The notes under the pieces were generated by a model that was given only the letters and a program-made list of their open reading frames with translations, was not told the origin of the DNA and did no database searches. A program made the translations under genes and the position numbers. DNA of 64,000 bases from Quercus robur (Eukaryota > Streptophyta > Magnoliopsida > Fagales > Fagaceae). Within the stretch, counting starts at the first letter, position 1. The number at the start of each line of letters is the position of its first letter. This document shows positions 35,630-49,500 of the stretch, in pieces. The DNA is taken from contig NC_065536.1 of the NCBI RefSeq assembly GCF_932294415.1, positions 13,299,974 through 13,363,973 of the forward strand, read 5' to 3'.

Positions 35630-36899
35630 TTTGATTGTACAGACAACCCTCAATGACACAAATGATCTATCAATGTGCCCAATGTAATTTCAGCATTCAT
35701 GATAATTGTTTAAAGAAACAGAATTTTTTTTTTTAATAAATTTTCATATGTAGATTGTCAATTTATGTTGAGCCTTAGTTCTTTGTTGTTGAATCTAATG
35801 TGTTATTATGTCTATTTATTTTTTTCCCCCTTTGAGAAAAACTTATTTGTGTTGTCAAATAATCAATTCAGTCATTTTCTTTCCCTGTATTAAAATTGAA
35901 ATAGTATTAGTAGTGCAACTCATGGATTCATTTTATAACCCTGTTTTATCACAACAATCAAGGCTGAAATTAGAGGATGATTCAGTTGGCAATTCTGTTT
36001 TTTCAAGTCAGATCTTAATGGATAACAATAATGGGTCATACACTGTCCATCATCTGGCTTAGGATGTTAACACTAACAAAGTGGAGGGTTTGTCTTTGAT
36101 GGAAAGGTCTAAGATAGAGGAGTTAGATGAACAATGGAAGAAGTAGGGGATAGAATGTAATCGGTATCGCTTGAAGTGAAATGCTCTGTAGAGGGAATAG
36201 TAAAGGCTAATCTAGGATCTTATTAATGTGGCTGATCAGCACAAGAATAACAAAGAACAAGAGCTATATTTGGCTTCTTAAGTATTTCTACTTGGTACAA
36301 TCCTTCCAGTTGGGATGCTATTATTCTTGGATATTTCAAGGACAGCTTTACATGCTCATAGAAGGTATTAGAATTTATTAATGAGTTATAGCTCAATATT
36401 TGTGATAGGTAGATACTCCCAAAAAATTGTTCTGTTCTTTCCCACCATTTCTTCACTAATATCATATACATAAGAAAATTAAAATAAGATTCTTAGAACT
36501 ATTGGAGAATGGTTAGGTCAAGGTGGAATTAAATCTGAATGCAAGTTATTGTAGGCTCTGGAGTCATAGAATATAGCACCAATCAAATGTATTATAAGGC
36601 TAGTTTGCTTTTAAATTGTAGATGGTTTGAAACTAAAAGAGAATGTACTGTAGGTTGTGGTGTCTAAGACTTTAGTAGCAATCATATTATTCACTCATAT
36701 TCTTACACCAAAGGCATTGAAGTACAGATAAAAAGAAATTTCTTGTTATTGCCTTATGACAGTATGATTTTAGATCCACAACTGGCTTAATAGATTCAAG
36801 CAAGGAACCTATCCATTCTCAGAAAAAAGCTCATTTTAATGAGGATAAGCATTAGAAAGTTATGGTTTATTACTCTATGTCATTGTTATCAGTAGTTAA
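35630..36899. other. Intergenic DNA after the DC1 gene, no gene supported
   Basis: The first about 150 bp are probably the DC1 3' untranslated region. Beyond this are short broken frames such as SQQSRLKLEDDSVGNSVF at about 35950-36000. These look like remnants of coding sequence but match nothing I can name. The 3' part may already belong to the LINE debris that follows. Confidence 0.35.
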
Positions 36900-37690
36900 T
36901 CCATTATTTTAATACAATGTTGGTAACTTTCAGTGACATCTAGAGTTAATGGTCAAGGCTTTCATCTATGTGATAAGGTTGCTTCATTAATTCTAGCAAA
37001 GTAGCTAATCTAGGTAACCTCAAGATATCATTAGTATTATCCTCCACACCTCCCTAGACATGGATGTAGTATATGGAAAAGAATTAGGATAAAATGAGAT
37101 AGCTTTCTACTGCACATTAATTTTGATGTTGGCTATGATAGTTGGATATAGTTTTGACATGACTATTGGTGTGGAGATCAGCCTTTGAGGGTGGCCTTTT
37201 CTGTCTCGAATCTTTGCTGGTGAGATAGGGCGAAGGGGGACGAAGAAGTTGGGATGTAAGGTCCTTCGGGACTTAAACCTTCTCAAGGTTGGTTTAAGGA
37301 TTAAAATCAATTCTGAGTAATTGAATTTGTTAATTGCTTCTATGTTGGAGCAGTGTCATGTTCCAAATCTTAAAGCCTTGAGAGATGATTTAAAGAAGTG
37401 GAATGAAGAGGAATTTGATGTGGCTAATTTGGAGAGAACGAAATACCCGCCCTTTGAGGATGTTGAGAGATCTGTTGATCTTTTGAAATCTTTGCTAGTT
37501 GGGACTTTGTTCTCGTATTTGGGGTTTTACGCAATGTATTTCCGTTTTGGATTTCCTTCAATCTGCTTCTGTTTCTCTTTGATTTGTTTGTAATTGTTTC
37601 AAGTACATTTTGTTCATCATTATGAACAAGATATACTCTTTTTTAGTGAAACTATCTATTACCTATCAAAAAAAAAAAAAAAAAAAAAAG
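36900..37690 (+). mobile_element. Rearranged L1-type LINE debris ending in poly(A)
   Basis: At about 37120-37200 one frame reads WCGDQPLRVAF, typical of the L1 region before zf-RVT. At 37376-37440 LKALRDDLKKWNEEEFDV matches the linker between endonuclease and reverse transcriptase. At 37640-37690 the ATTACCTATC-poly(A) 3' end is the same as in the LINE at 7310. The pieces are out of normal order, and an NPH3-like fragment lies between them, so this is a mosaic or several nested insertions. The left boundary is uncertain. Confidence 0.55.
37271..37375 (+). pseudogene. NPH3-like gene fragment embedded in LINE debris
   Basis: The sequence closely matches 40973-41046 of the NPH3-like pseudogene (CTTCTCAAGGTTGGTTTAA onward, and TTGCTTCTATGTTGGAG). 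It continues into MLEQCHVPN, which fits the NPH3-domain consensus and is missing from the 40.97-kb locus. It is therefore not a simple copy of the present-day neighbour but of a less decayed version. Confidence 0.6.
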
Positions 37691-37699
37691 AAGAAGATT

Positions 37700-39595
37700 G
37701 TAAAGAAGAACCAATGGGTTTTTGAATTCAATGAATTGGATTCTTATTAATGGCAGTCTCACTTCTAATCAGGATGCTATTAGGGAGCATATTGCTGGGT
37801 TTTATAAAAATTATTTAAACTGGATGCTTTATGTTTATAGAAGTTCACTTCTAGATGGGCTGCATTTCATATCTATCAATGAAGCCCTGGGACTAGATGG
37901 TGATAGTGAAACATGATATTCTGGCTGTTTTCAGGGAGTTTCATGGGTATGGGCAATTTGAAAAAAGAGTCTAAATGCAACATTCATAGTTCTTATCCCC
38001 AAAAACTTTGAAGCTATGAAGGTGAAGGATTTTAGGCTCATTATAATAGATGGAGTGTACAAGCTTATTGCTAAAGTTTTGGCCAATAGAATGCAAATGG
38101 TGTTGAGAAAATTTATTTCAGGATCACAAAATGCCTTTGTGAAGGAAAGCAAATTTTAGATGCTGTGTTTAACTAATGAATACTTAGATAACAGACTAAA
38201 GGCAGGGATTCTGGGAGTGTAGTGTAAATTGGATTTAGAGAAAGCATATGATTATGTAAATTGGGGATTTCTAATCTATCTTTTGCAAAGATGCGGCTTT
38301 TCTGGAAAGTAGAGGAATTTGATTTATTTTTGCATTTCAACGGTGCACTTTTCTGTATTTGTAAATGGAAGTCCGCATGGTCTTTTTGGAAGCTCTAGAG
38401 GGATTCATCAACGTGATCTGTTATCCCCATTGCTCTTTGTTATTGTTATAGAAGCTTTGAGCAAAATGATGGAGAAAGCAGTGGGTAAAGGTCTTCTTGT
38501 GGTTTTCTCAGTGGGCAGGGCGGGGAGGAATAATCTTTTGATTTTTCATTTACTGTTTCCAGACACTCTGATATTTTGTGAAGACGATCCTAGATGAATT
38601 TGGCATTTGCGATTTCTTTTTACCTGGTTTGAAGTTATATTTGGGTTGAAAGTTAAGTTGAGAAAATATTAGTTGGTCCCAATTGGGGCTGTGTGGAATT
38701 TGGAGGATCTGGCTAATATCTTGGGGTGTAGAACAACAAGTTTTCCAATGAAATACTTGGGATTACCAATGGGTGCTAAATTTAAATAGGAGTCCATTTG
38801 GAATGATGTTTTGGAAAAGGTAGAGAGACAATTAGCAGGGTGGAAACACACGTATTTATCTAAGGGAGGTAGAGTAACCCTTCTTAAAAGTACACTCTAA
38901 TTTACCAACGTATTTCCTATTCTTGCAAATGTAGCCTTGTGGATCAAGAGATTACAGCGTGATTTTCTTTGGATGGGATTAGAGGAGGAATCCAAATTCC
39001 ATTTGGTGAATTGGGATAAACTGTATTTGTCATATCAGAATGGTGGGTTGGCTATTAGGAAGATCAGATTATTCAATGAAGGGAAATGGTTATGGAGGTT
39101 TGGCATAGAAAGAGAGGCTTTATGGTGGAGAATTGGATATGTGTGATAGATCTGGAGTATGTCTCAATGGGGGGTGATGGCTGCATGAAGGCTGCTCAAG
39201 GGGCTTATGGGGTGAGTCTTATGAGGATGGGACAAGTTTTCTTGGTGTATCAAATACAAGGTGGGAGACATTACTAGTATAAAATTTTGGTTGGATATTT
39301 GGTGTGATGAAACTATCCACAAAGAGTCTTTTCCTTACTTGTATAGTCTTGCTCAAAACAATGAAGCTACTGTAGTAGAACATTTGCAGGTCAGAGGTGG
39401 TTCAGTTCATTGGGAGCTAAATTTTTCACAAGCTATTCAAGATTGGAAATTGGAATCCCTCTCTATTTTCTTGGATCTTTTGTATTCATCTAAAGTGGAT
39501 GGAGTGGGAGTGGATAAATTATGTTGGAGGCCATCTACTCACAATGAGTTTGAAGTTAGACTATATTATAGAGTTTTTACTTTTTACCCTCTCTG
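37700..39595 (+). mobile_element. L1-type LINE, reverse transcriptase region, degenerate
   Basis: Across shifting frames the plus strand encodes an L1 reverse transcriptase. In order: TFIVLIPKN and [68 protein letters not shown], the catalytic-box equivalent ([10 protein letters not shown], where active elements have F/Y-A-D-D), YLGLPMGAKFK, and WIKRLQRDFLWMG. The block before zf-RVT follows (ITSIKFWLDIWCDETIH). Numerous stops and frameshifts, a deletion near the KAPGPDG box and a changed active site show it is dead. The 3' end (zf-RVT and tail) is missing at the junction with the NPH3-like remnant. Confidence 0.85.
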
Positions 39596-39719
39596 AAGCA
39601 AAATAGCATCCCGTGCTTCCCACCTCTCTCTTTCAAGACACCCCTCCTCTCTATGCATACGTTTATAAGGAATGTTGATGATTTACTTGTTATATTTACA
39701 TACAAATGATATTTTATGG

Positions 39720-42190
39720 CAACAACTCCCACTTATTCTTTGCAGGGTTGTCTGGAAAATATTTGCAAGTGATCTTATCATAAGAGTTGGGAGATTCAAG
39801 CTTTTATTTGCCCAAGGTGCACTCAATTACTCTATTCTCAATAAAAGATGAATCAATCTTTCTTTGTGTTACAAATGTAAAGCTGACATCAAACCCTTAG
39901 AATCTCCATTAAAATACTGACTCATACAAATAATTTGCTTCCATATGGTGTCCTATATTCAATCCAAAGAAGAAAAACGTAGAAATCAAATGAATTCATT
40001 CTCCTTTCTTGTTGGATTTGAAAACATGCTATATTGTTGTATCCCAAAATCCTTGAAATTTCAACTAGTCTAAAAAAATTAAATTTTTAAAAACCAAAAT
40101 TGTTAAATCTTAATTACCTTTGCTTACTATCTTAACTCAACTCAACTCAACTAAGCCTTTATCCCAATTAAAATGGAGTCAGTTATGAGTTCTTATCAAT
40201 TAATCATTCAAGATATTCAATATTCTTAATATTTTACTAATATACTGAAAATAATAAACATTAAAGATAACGTGTTCAAATTCATTAAACTTCAACTAAA
40301 TATATATTTCTTTGTTAATGTCAGCTCCATTTGATTACAAGAAGTGTGCATTTGAATAGACTTGTGTTCCAAAGTATTGGCCAGAGAGACACTAGCCCCA
40401 TTATCCCACTAAACAATCTTCCAGGTGGAACCAAATCTTTTGAATTAGTAGTTAAATTTTGTTATGGATAAATGATTAACAGCAGCCAATGTTGCTCCAT
40501 TATATTTTCTGCTCATTATTTAGAAAAGGAGTGACAATCTTGAACAAGGAAATCTAATATTCAGAACAGATGCTTTTATAAGCTTCTTAATAATTACATT
40601 GTGGAAGGAAACTTTTTTTTATTTTCAGAAGCAGTGGACCCATTTCTGCATGCTCCATAAAGTCACTACTTGTGAAATGATGATGTACAGTGCTTGTATG
40701 TTCTAGCAAATCATGTTGAGAACTCAATACTAAAACAAAAACAGGTGATAAATGGTGATTTGAAGATTTTTTATTCCTTCTAGTAGATACATTTTTCATA
40801 GAGATTCAACTATCAAACGTAAAAGGGATGAGATCAGAGCTTGTAGGATCATGCATAGTCCATTGGCTCCCAAACATCTAAGCCATCACTTACAAAGAGA
40901 TAAAGCTGAATGCTTGATAAATGTGCTCCCTATGGAGAAAATTTCAGTTTCTTGCAATTCTCTGCTTCACCTTCTCAAGGTTGGTTTAATGATAAAAATA
41001 AATTCTGAATTATTGAAATGTAAGAATAATTGCTTCTATGTTGGAGATTTTTTGGTAAAGAATTATAGAGACAATGATAATGGTTATGATGTGAGCATTG
41101 TTATTGGGGTGGTAGAATCCTATGTTACTTTTGTTTCAAGCAAACCCATACCAAAAATATTTTCCTTTGGAAGATTGATATATGGTTATCTTACCCTGGT
41201 TGCTAGGGATGAGAACCTTAGTGCAACAAGTTTTCAGTCACTTGCAGAAAAATTGCCGAAAGATTCTCAGTATTGTGATGACAACCTCCATAGAACCATT
41301 GACATGTATCCCAAGGTATGGAGCTTTTTTCATTCGTAGTGATGATTACATTATTTTAAAATTGAGTTTCTACAACCTGAATCATAAAATAGAGATTTAC
41401 TTATTGAAATGAAGAAAGTATCATTTTTTTTCGTGTCTTTTATTGGATATTTCAAACCTCAATGGCTGTAAAATCTCTATAGACAAATTTCAAGTCTTAA
41501 CCCTGGACAAATAGTGTTATTGAATTATATAGCGTTTTATTGATGGACTTAAAAAACTTGTAAACTCACATCTTAAGCAGTTATAGAAGAACTTAATTAT
41601 AAGTTCCAATTGACCATTTTTATGAGACCATTTCTGCAGGTACACCCTTGCTTGCTAAAAAAAGAAAAGAAAAGAAAGAGTAAGTGGATGTAAAAGCACT
41701 GGAATAACATAGATTATCACAAGAAATACGAGCAGATGATGAGGAACTATTGACTGCCCTTGAAATTCACAACACGATTCATCCTCTCAGAGAAAGTTAA
41801 CACGTTAAGGTCAATGACAAATTTTGGATCAAATTACCAATGAACAAAAATGGATGGATGAATTCGGAGAAAGAGATAAATATACTGAAAAAAGTAGTTG
41901 ACACAATGAAGATGCAACTCAATGACTTACAAATGTGTAAGCTAAAGCTTGAAAGACGAGAAGATATGGACCAATTAGATGGGGAAACTCTGCTTTGTAA
42001 GACAAAATTCTGGCTGGACCTCTGAACCTGCTACCTATCCAGACAATGTACATCAACAGAGTTCATGTGCAAAGCTAGCTGATCAGTCAGAACAGAGTGA
42101 GCAAGCCTTAGTAGATGCACTTGCAATCAAACAAAAAATTAGATGCACTTGCGGTTGAAGATCAAATTAGATTTGTTAAGAAGAAAGAGC
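39720..42190 (+). pseudogene. NPH3/RPT2-like (BTB-NPH3) pseudogene
   Basis: After an intron acceptor (TTCTTTGCAG) at about 39745 the plus strand reads ASDLIIRVG, the BTB strand of NPH3 proteins. Then come NLPGGTKSFELVVKFCYG at about 40415-40470 and GNLIFRTDAFISF at about 40545. An open NPH3-domain stretch follows at 40851-41339, with VLPMEKISVSCNSLLHLLKV and YGYLTLVARDENLSATSFQS followed by LHRTIDMYPK. A C-terminal coiled-coil remnant (INILKKVVDTMKMQLNDL) lies at about 41875. Stops and frameshifts separate the pieces and a motif is deleted near 41047, so it cannot make a full protein. Functional relatives act with phototropins or as CUL3 adaptors at the plasma membrane. The subfamily is not resolved. 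Confidence 0.8.
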
Positions 42191-43528
42191 TAGACCAGAA
42201 ATGCTTGTAGTTTAGACTTACTGTTGTATCAGCTCTTATAGGAAACAACATGTAGTTTGCTTTCTTTCTGTTTTAGTGATTCACACGTCCGTGAGGTTGT
42301 TAGGATTCTGTTAGTCTGTTAGTTAGGTAGTTTTGCTCTTCTTCTTTTCTGGGTTGAGCCCGATCTTGTATATAAAGCCTTGTGCTAATTTAATTAATGA
42401 AGCAATTCAGTTTTTCTCCCAAATTTCTATTTTCTCACACTATCTTGAAATTGAAGTGTGCCTTTATTATGTTTTTAGGAATTTGAAACTATATATTTGT
42501 ATCTTCTTAGTATTTTGCAGTGTAAAAGAGGAAGTTTTCAGTACCATGGCCAATTTAGTTATGGTCACCCATCTGGGACAACCTTGTTCCTTGTTGGAGA
42601 ATATATTAGAAGAATCCTAAAAAATGGACCAGAATTTTGGTAATTGTTTATGCATTAGATAGTGCTTCATAGTTTTTAATCAAACTTGATCATTTTATTA
42701 GTACTCATACATGAACTCAGCCAGCTTCATGTGCGCTATTAGCAAGATAGACTTGCCTTTACTGAAAAAAAAAATGATATGCCTCACTGTCTCAATATAA
42801 AGCAAGTTTTGATCAATTCCTTCCACACCCATTCTTTCTCTTGCTTCACTTTTATTTCATTTGCATGATGAAGAAAACCGCGGGGGGGGGGGGGGGGGGG
42901 TGTTGTGGGGTATGGATGGAACTTGGAAGTGGCACAGGAGAAGATAGTGGTAGCAACAATAGTAAGTACATTTGTAGCAAATATCTGTCAGAAAGTAGTA
43001 ACTCTTGGCTATTTAGGATTAGACTTACAATAGATCATATTCTCTGGGATAGCCTCAAGATTTCACCTTCAAGGAGTTTGAAGTACATATTTTGGTAACA
43101 TGAATAATGATAGCCATAGACCTCTAGAAGCATGGATTTCTATTGAAATGTCAATTTATGATGTTGGCACTCATGAAATATATCCTCTAAATTTAGCAAA
43201 TAAATAGTCATTTTGGTGAAAACCAACATTTTTTATTGATTAAAGCCTCAGAAAGAAAGATCATTTTATCCGAAATAAATAACTAAATTTCCATTTCTCA
43301 ATTCACTAGAATTTAAAAATTACACATTCATGCTTATAATGCTGACAAATAAAAATCAACATATAGATATACTTCAATGGTTGTCACTTAAGTCTATAAA
43401 TAATTGACCTGCTATGATACAATTAATTCTGTGAATGCTTTACTTTTTCTGCATTATTAAAAAAATCAAAAAGAAAAAAAATGAAATCTTGCAGCTCCAT
43501 TACAAGTTTATTGCACCAAAAAATAGTA
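42191..43528. other. Spacer between NPH3-like and NHX remnants
   Basis: No intact gene. It contains a poly(G) run (42880-42900). The block 43010-43265 is shared with 60675-60930, where its minus strand is more open, so it may hold a small lost exon or just untranslated sequence of the flanking genes. Confidence 0.4.
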
Positions 43529-46500
43529 TTAAGAAGTTTGAGGATCTTCTGCACTAGTTGGAGAACTAGGAACAAATGGGACAAAACCCCGTCCACCAAA
43601 TACTGGTCTTATGAACTTGTCATCAAACTTTCTCCAAAAATAGTGAACAGTTGAAGTGGAGTTACTTATTAGCAAGCTTAAGCTACCCTTCCGACGGGCA
43701 GGTTCATCACTACCGCCTTGATCACTTGGATCACCATTTTTAAGGAAGTATATTTGTAAGTCATCTAGACTAGGAATGTTAGTTGCATCTGAATGTGCTG
43801 GTTTTGCATTCCTTAACAGCACTGCTTCAATAAGCGGCTTTGTTATGGAACCAAACACCTGTTTGGAGAACAAAGAAAAGGTCACATCATGATGCTCAAG
43901 AATGTCATGATGTACATTTGTATTGAAAACTAAAAGCTGGTATGAGTCTTATTGATGATTATCTTATTTTATATATACATATGCCAAAATAAATTAGAAG
44001 CTGGAGATCATTATGAAAAAGCTAAAAGTCATAAAGGATTTCTTTGGATTAAAATATGAAGTATAAAATAAAAAAGAAATGAGTGTGAAAATAGATTTCA
44101 TAAGAAGAAGTATTGACATGTTTGACTAAAGCTAACCTTTCGAAGAGTTTTCTCTTTTTTCTTTTTGCACTAGAGTCTGTATACCCAACCAATTATCTTA
44201 ATTTCTTGCAAGATTTAGGATATTTTTGCTTTAATGACACCATTTTTTGGGTTCCTACTACATGAGAGGAAGGGCTCATGGGTTGGATCCCCAGTGCAAT
44301 AACAACATTCCAACTATAATGGACCTTAAAGCAGTGAAAATTGAAGATGAAGAAGCTAATTAACACACCACGGTACTAAACAAAACAACAATTATAGTTG
44401 AGGTGATCATTAGTGCACTATCTTCCGTTAACGTCTTGTCAGAATTTGCAAACTGCAATTGTAGATTGTGGAAGTTAATAACTGCTCAAGAATCAACATA
44501 TTCAATTGTTATTGACTTGGGATGTTGTCTACTTGAGATGCTGTCTACTTACCTGGTTATAAGACAAGGCAATAGTTACTGCACCTCTCATAAGTCCAGC
44601 TCACCATATTATAAATTGAGATTTCAGATAGTTAGCAAAGCTTGAGCTAGAATCAATGGCAATAGCTAAGTGCTGAAGATGTCTGAAATTATCACTTGTT
44701 TCCGTAGCTCAATTTCCGTACTTGGTCTTTTCTTTATGCAATTTGTAATATTGGCAATAGGGAACACAAATGCTGCTCTTCCAACCAACACTAATGCAAA
44801 CAATGTTGAACTCACAGCAATGGACGTTCCTGGGCTGAAGCAAATAGCATGAAGCCAATTAAATGGTATCAAATCCATAGGAAAAGAAAATGAAAAAGGC
44901 AATATATCACTTGTCTTCTAAATGTGGTAATTGTGATTTTACTTTGGTGAGAACAAAAAGAAAATAAAAATAGAATATTCTTATGTGTTGCACTATTATA
45001 TATAGTATTTGCCTAACTGCCATTTTTTGTTCAGTTGAGGGCTTGAGGCAATGATTTTCTATCTAGGATCTTAGAGGCCATGGTCAGTACCACCTAGCCT
45101 AGACCTCTTAGAGTTAGAAGTAGGAGCCTTGTGCATATGACATTTTCTTTTCTTCTCTTCTCCTTTTATTTTTTATTTTTTATTTTTTTTAATATTTTAG
45201 AGATGATAGTTACAATAGCTACAAGTTACGATGCATTTAATGTGACCATTTTTATAGCAACATGCATGACATGACATTTAATATCTGAATTTGGCAATTG
45301 TTGTTTCATATTATCCGAAACAATACACTAGCTGTCAGTTAACAATTAGGTCTGAAATGTGAAATAGAAAGTAGTAAAATTACCTTGCTTTGCTGCTTTT
45401 CCATTTATCAATGTCTAAGGCATCTATGCCAACGTATAGGAATATAAAAGTCTCTGCAATGAAGGATATTGTTGCAAATGCATGCCTGAGATCATCAAAC
45501 CATTTTGAAGATTAGTATCAGTCATTGGAGCTCAATCTTCATTTGTATACTTAAAATGTTAACACTTGTCTTGCCTAGTAATGTACAAAGATCAGAGTCC
45601 CTTTTTTCTGTTAAAACATTAAATTGCAGACTGATAAGAATTTATTCGATAGAGTGGCAAAAGAGAGGATGGAAACAAAGTTAAAGTAAATTGGAGATTT
45701 GAAGTAAAAAGATAAAGAAACAAAGTAAATAGGTAAACATTTGAATCCTGACACCTTTTCAAATGAAATCCACCAATGGTTATTGCTGACTGAGAGATAT
45801 TTTTTCACATAAGAATGTTGATTGAGGATCCAGCTTGAGAGAACCTTAATTGTGAAAGAAAAAATCATGATTTCTACATCCCTTTCTTGCCAGCATTTCA
45901 ATCTAAAGTTACTAATTGCCCTCTTTTCCTGTCAAATACTTCTTTGCCTTTAGATTTATAATTATCCATTGTCTTTCTGCTCTGTATGTGACTTAATTTG
46001 GTTGGTCTTACTGTCTAATTTAGCTGCTAAGAGTTTTACAAGCATTTATTAATTAAGATGCCCTTTCTAAGTTCCTAAAGGGCCTATTGAGTAAATTCTT
46101 AGATTTTACAAGTACTACAATTTGACATGACAAAAATTTGAACAAATTTGCTGTCCATCTCCTTTTTTTTGGAGGGGGGGGGGGGGGGTTTGATGCCGCA
46201 TATTACTGGCAGTTTAAAAAAAAAATTAACCATGGTACTTGTATGCTGCCATGGATTTGTGAAAATTACAGTCTCTCCACTACAACAACAAGAAATATCA
46301 ACAAATTTTAGAGGAAGTTCAATAGGAGGTCACCCTTGTTGTAGGCATTATGATACTTCATATACACAAATTAATGAGTTTAATTGAGATTGGGGCTGTT
46401 CAATATTATCACCATCAAGAGGGAAAGGATATGTTCTTACTTGGTTGTAACTCGTGAGCTTTCTGTAACATTATGCCATGTGTAGTGAGACATGACAATG

Positions 46501-49500
46501 ACACATAAGAATATTGTCAAAATCCCTCTTAGATTTAAAAGCTACAGGAAAAATGGGAATTTATTAATTTTTAAGAAATAAATGACAGGGTGATATTTTC
46601 ATATTCATCACATATCTTGTATCAGTCAGATGGTGTCATTTGTTTGGAAAATTAGTTTAAGCTACTGATATCATTTCCCTAAATTCTTCTGTTTGTATTT
46701 GTAGATAAATGTTTTCTGCAATGAGATTATATCTCTTCTTTTTTATTGGGTGGTAATTCAATTCATTTTAGTCATATTGTTTTTGAACTGTAGATGACTC
46801 AAACATTAATCAAGTATGGTGCAATCTATTCCAATGGAAGTCCAAAATGCCTGCTTAAACTAATGTACATGTATTAAAAGATATAAGTAAATTACTGAAG
46901 AGGCGCGCCAAAGGAGATAGAATGATGAAATGTAAGGCATTCATCTTTAGATTCTTTTTTCTGTTCCATTCTTTTCTATAAACCTTTGATATTTCAATTT
47001 GATATATCCTATAGAATTTTACTTTATATGAATTCTAAAACTTTTGGATATACTTTCTAGAGGTTGAAGGCATCATGATTTTTCCAAATGAAATAAAAGT
47101 GATAAAACAAAAATTAAAACTCAGAGAAACACAAGAGAAATAAATAATTAAAATTATATAAAAATTTGTTGTTGGTACCTCAGTCAACATGTCTGACAAA
47201 TAAGCCATAAGCATCATGAGTGCAACTTCATGGTCTGTGGAGTGCCTGTTGTAGAAAAATGACAATGGCAAGTTATATAATGAGATTTACATATATGTTA
47301 CAATTAATCATTTAGATATGTAAGATGGCCTTCCACAATTGCAACTAGGTGATTTCAAGATTGTGTTGGTTATGGGATTCCTTCACATTTATCTCAATTT
47401 TGAGACATGGATCCTACTAAATCTTTTTCCATGTTCTCATTTACCACTGACTCAAGCCACATTTTCCCCTCTTCATCTTTTCCTTGTATCACCTTCACTA
47501 ATTTTCTCATCACTTGAATTCCATCTGTTCTTTTCCCATTCAGCTCTCTTCTTTTGTTTAGTTCCAAATTCTTAATACCTTTCAAATGCGCGCAATCATG
47601 TAGTCTTACTGTCTTAGTAGATGAATGTAATTACAAACTTGGATTCAAGTAAATGTATATATAAGCACCAGAAGTATGCAAGGATAGAGGTGCAAATAAA
47701 TTCCTAGGATATAGATTAATGTTAATTGCACCGATCATGAATGACATATGTACTTCAAAGTGATGCAAATGCATCAGACTCTGAACATTTAGCTATAAAT
47801 TCAACAACTATATGTGAGGGGGGATAAGCATGTATGATTATAGAAGGCCATAGATCCATCAACATTATTACCAGTGAACCATCTGAAAGACATCAAATTG
47901 ACAAATTTTAAGAATACGAAATTTGAACAGTACTAAAAGTGAATGCAACTGATACATAGAACAAACAACTTCAGGCTAAAAACAAAGTTAAGTGTCTTTA
48001 TGATATACACACTTATAAGACCCGCCTGAAAGTTACCATGTAGGAAGTTAGATGATGATTTCTACCAAATTCCCCAAAAAAAGTGCATGAAAATTTAGCA
48101 AGCCAATATTAATTTTTTTCAAAAACAACTTTTATGTGAAACGAAAATAGGAAGTCCAACATATGCTCATAGAAATATAACACTAAGTAGCATGCCTTTG
48201 AACTTGATGCTTTACAATCCAGTACAACATAATTTATGTCAAAAAGATTGTCATGTATTCTTGTTTACTGTGTACTTTACATACAGTATCTAAAACAACC
48301 GAAATTGAAGAGAGATGCCCAATAAAAAGGAGGAAAGAAAAGAAACAATAATAATAAGAAGAAAAAAAACCACTAAAACAACTTACTGCTATTCCAAGAG
48401 CAGTACTGGTGAAGAAGAGGTAAAGGAAGGTCCTCAACAATTTTAACGCTGTAAGCAGATCGATGTTGCTGACATCAAGTGATTGGACTGCATTGAAAAG
48501 CACAATAGAGGTGGCATCATTCACCATTCCCTCACTGAATACAATACTGTAAAGTAAGGGCATTTCATCTTGATTGAGAACCTTTAACATGAGAAAAATA
48601 TCATGCATTAATGGAGCATGTCAATTTCCGTGTATAACATTCATGTAAGGATGAAAATCGTGTACCTGCAGCGTGCAAACTGAATCAGTTGCTGACAATA
48701 TGGCACCAACAGCTGCACAAAAAGGAAGCACAAATGATCAGTATTAAAGGATGACTATCAATGACTGTATGAACAAAATGATTCAACAATAGTTATTAGT
48801 CACCTAGGTAATCTCGAATATCCAGGCTTGTCACACCAATTCTTTTAAATAACAAATAGGCCCCTGGTATAGACAACACAAATGGAATAGTTAGACTTTG
48901 TTTGGGTGAAATGTAAGATCCATAGGAATGAGTGCATTAGTTCTATTAGATAAGGTAATTATCACTGTATTATTTTGAGAAAATACCAGTACCAAGCTTG
49001 AAACAAGCAAATGGTAGAAGTGGATGAGTGATTTTGGATCTTACCCAATGATATAAGGCAATATGAAATTACAATACCAACTACCCCAAACAACAATATT
49101 GTGGTGAAATTCTTGAAAATTTGCTTTTTCTTGACCTGAAAACTGGAAACAAAGGAAGAACTCATAGCAGTATGATGCAAAATTCAGTACATACTTCAGT
49201 TAGAGGACATTACTTTAGCTTGGAATTTTCATAAAAATAGCATTCAAGAAGCATCAAAATTGACCCGGTAATGAATCTCACAAGTATCAAGACTGATAAA
49301 TCTAAACTCAACAAGATTCAATCATCTGTTCATAATTATTTTCAAGCCCACATCATCATATAACACCTCTCTTGGTGCATTACTTTAGCTTGGAATCAAC
49401 ATTGAAATAGGAATTGGAGGGTTTACATTCAAGTCAACATTGGGTACTGTTTGATCTCTCCTATACAGAAATTGGAAAAGGAAAATCCAATTTCAGGCCC

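Larger units (their letters stand above)
39630..45760. repeat. Segmental duplication, copy 1 (NPH3-like plus NHX)
   Basis: It is collinear with 59720-64000 over three blocks: 39630-40300 with 59720-60300, 43010-43265 with 60675-60930, and 43265-45760 with 61555-64000. The similarity covers exons, introns and intergenic DNA, so it is DNA-level duplication and not retroposition. Copy 2 lacks the middle and 3' part of the NPH3-like gene and has about 610 bp of extra DNA at about 60938-61552. The right limit of the match is the window edge. Confidence 0.9.

Noticed and set aside
37107-37310. Minus-strand 67-codon frame
   Set aside because: Antisense shadow of LINE debris that reads as WCGDQPLRVAF on the plus strand.
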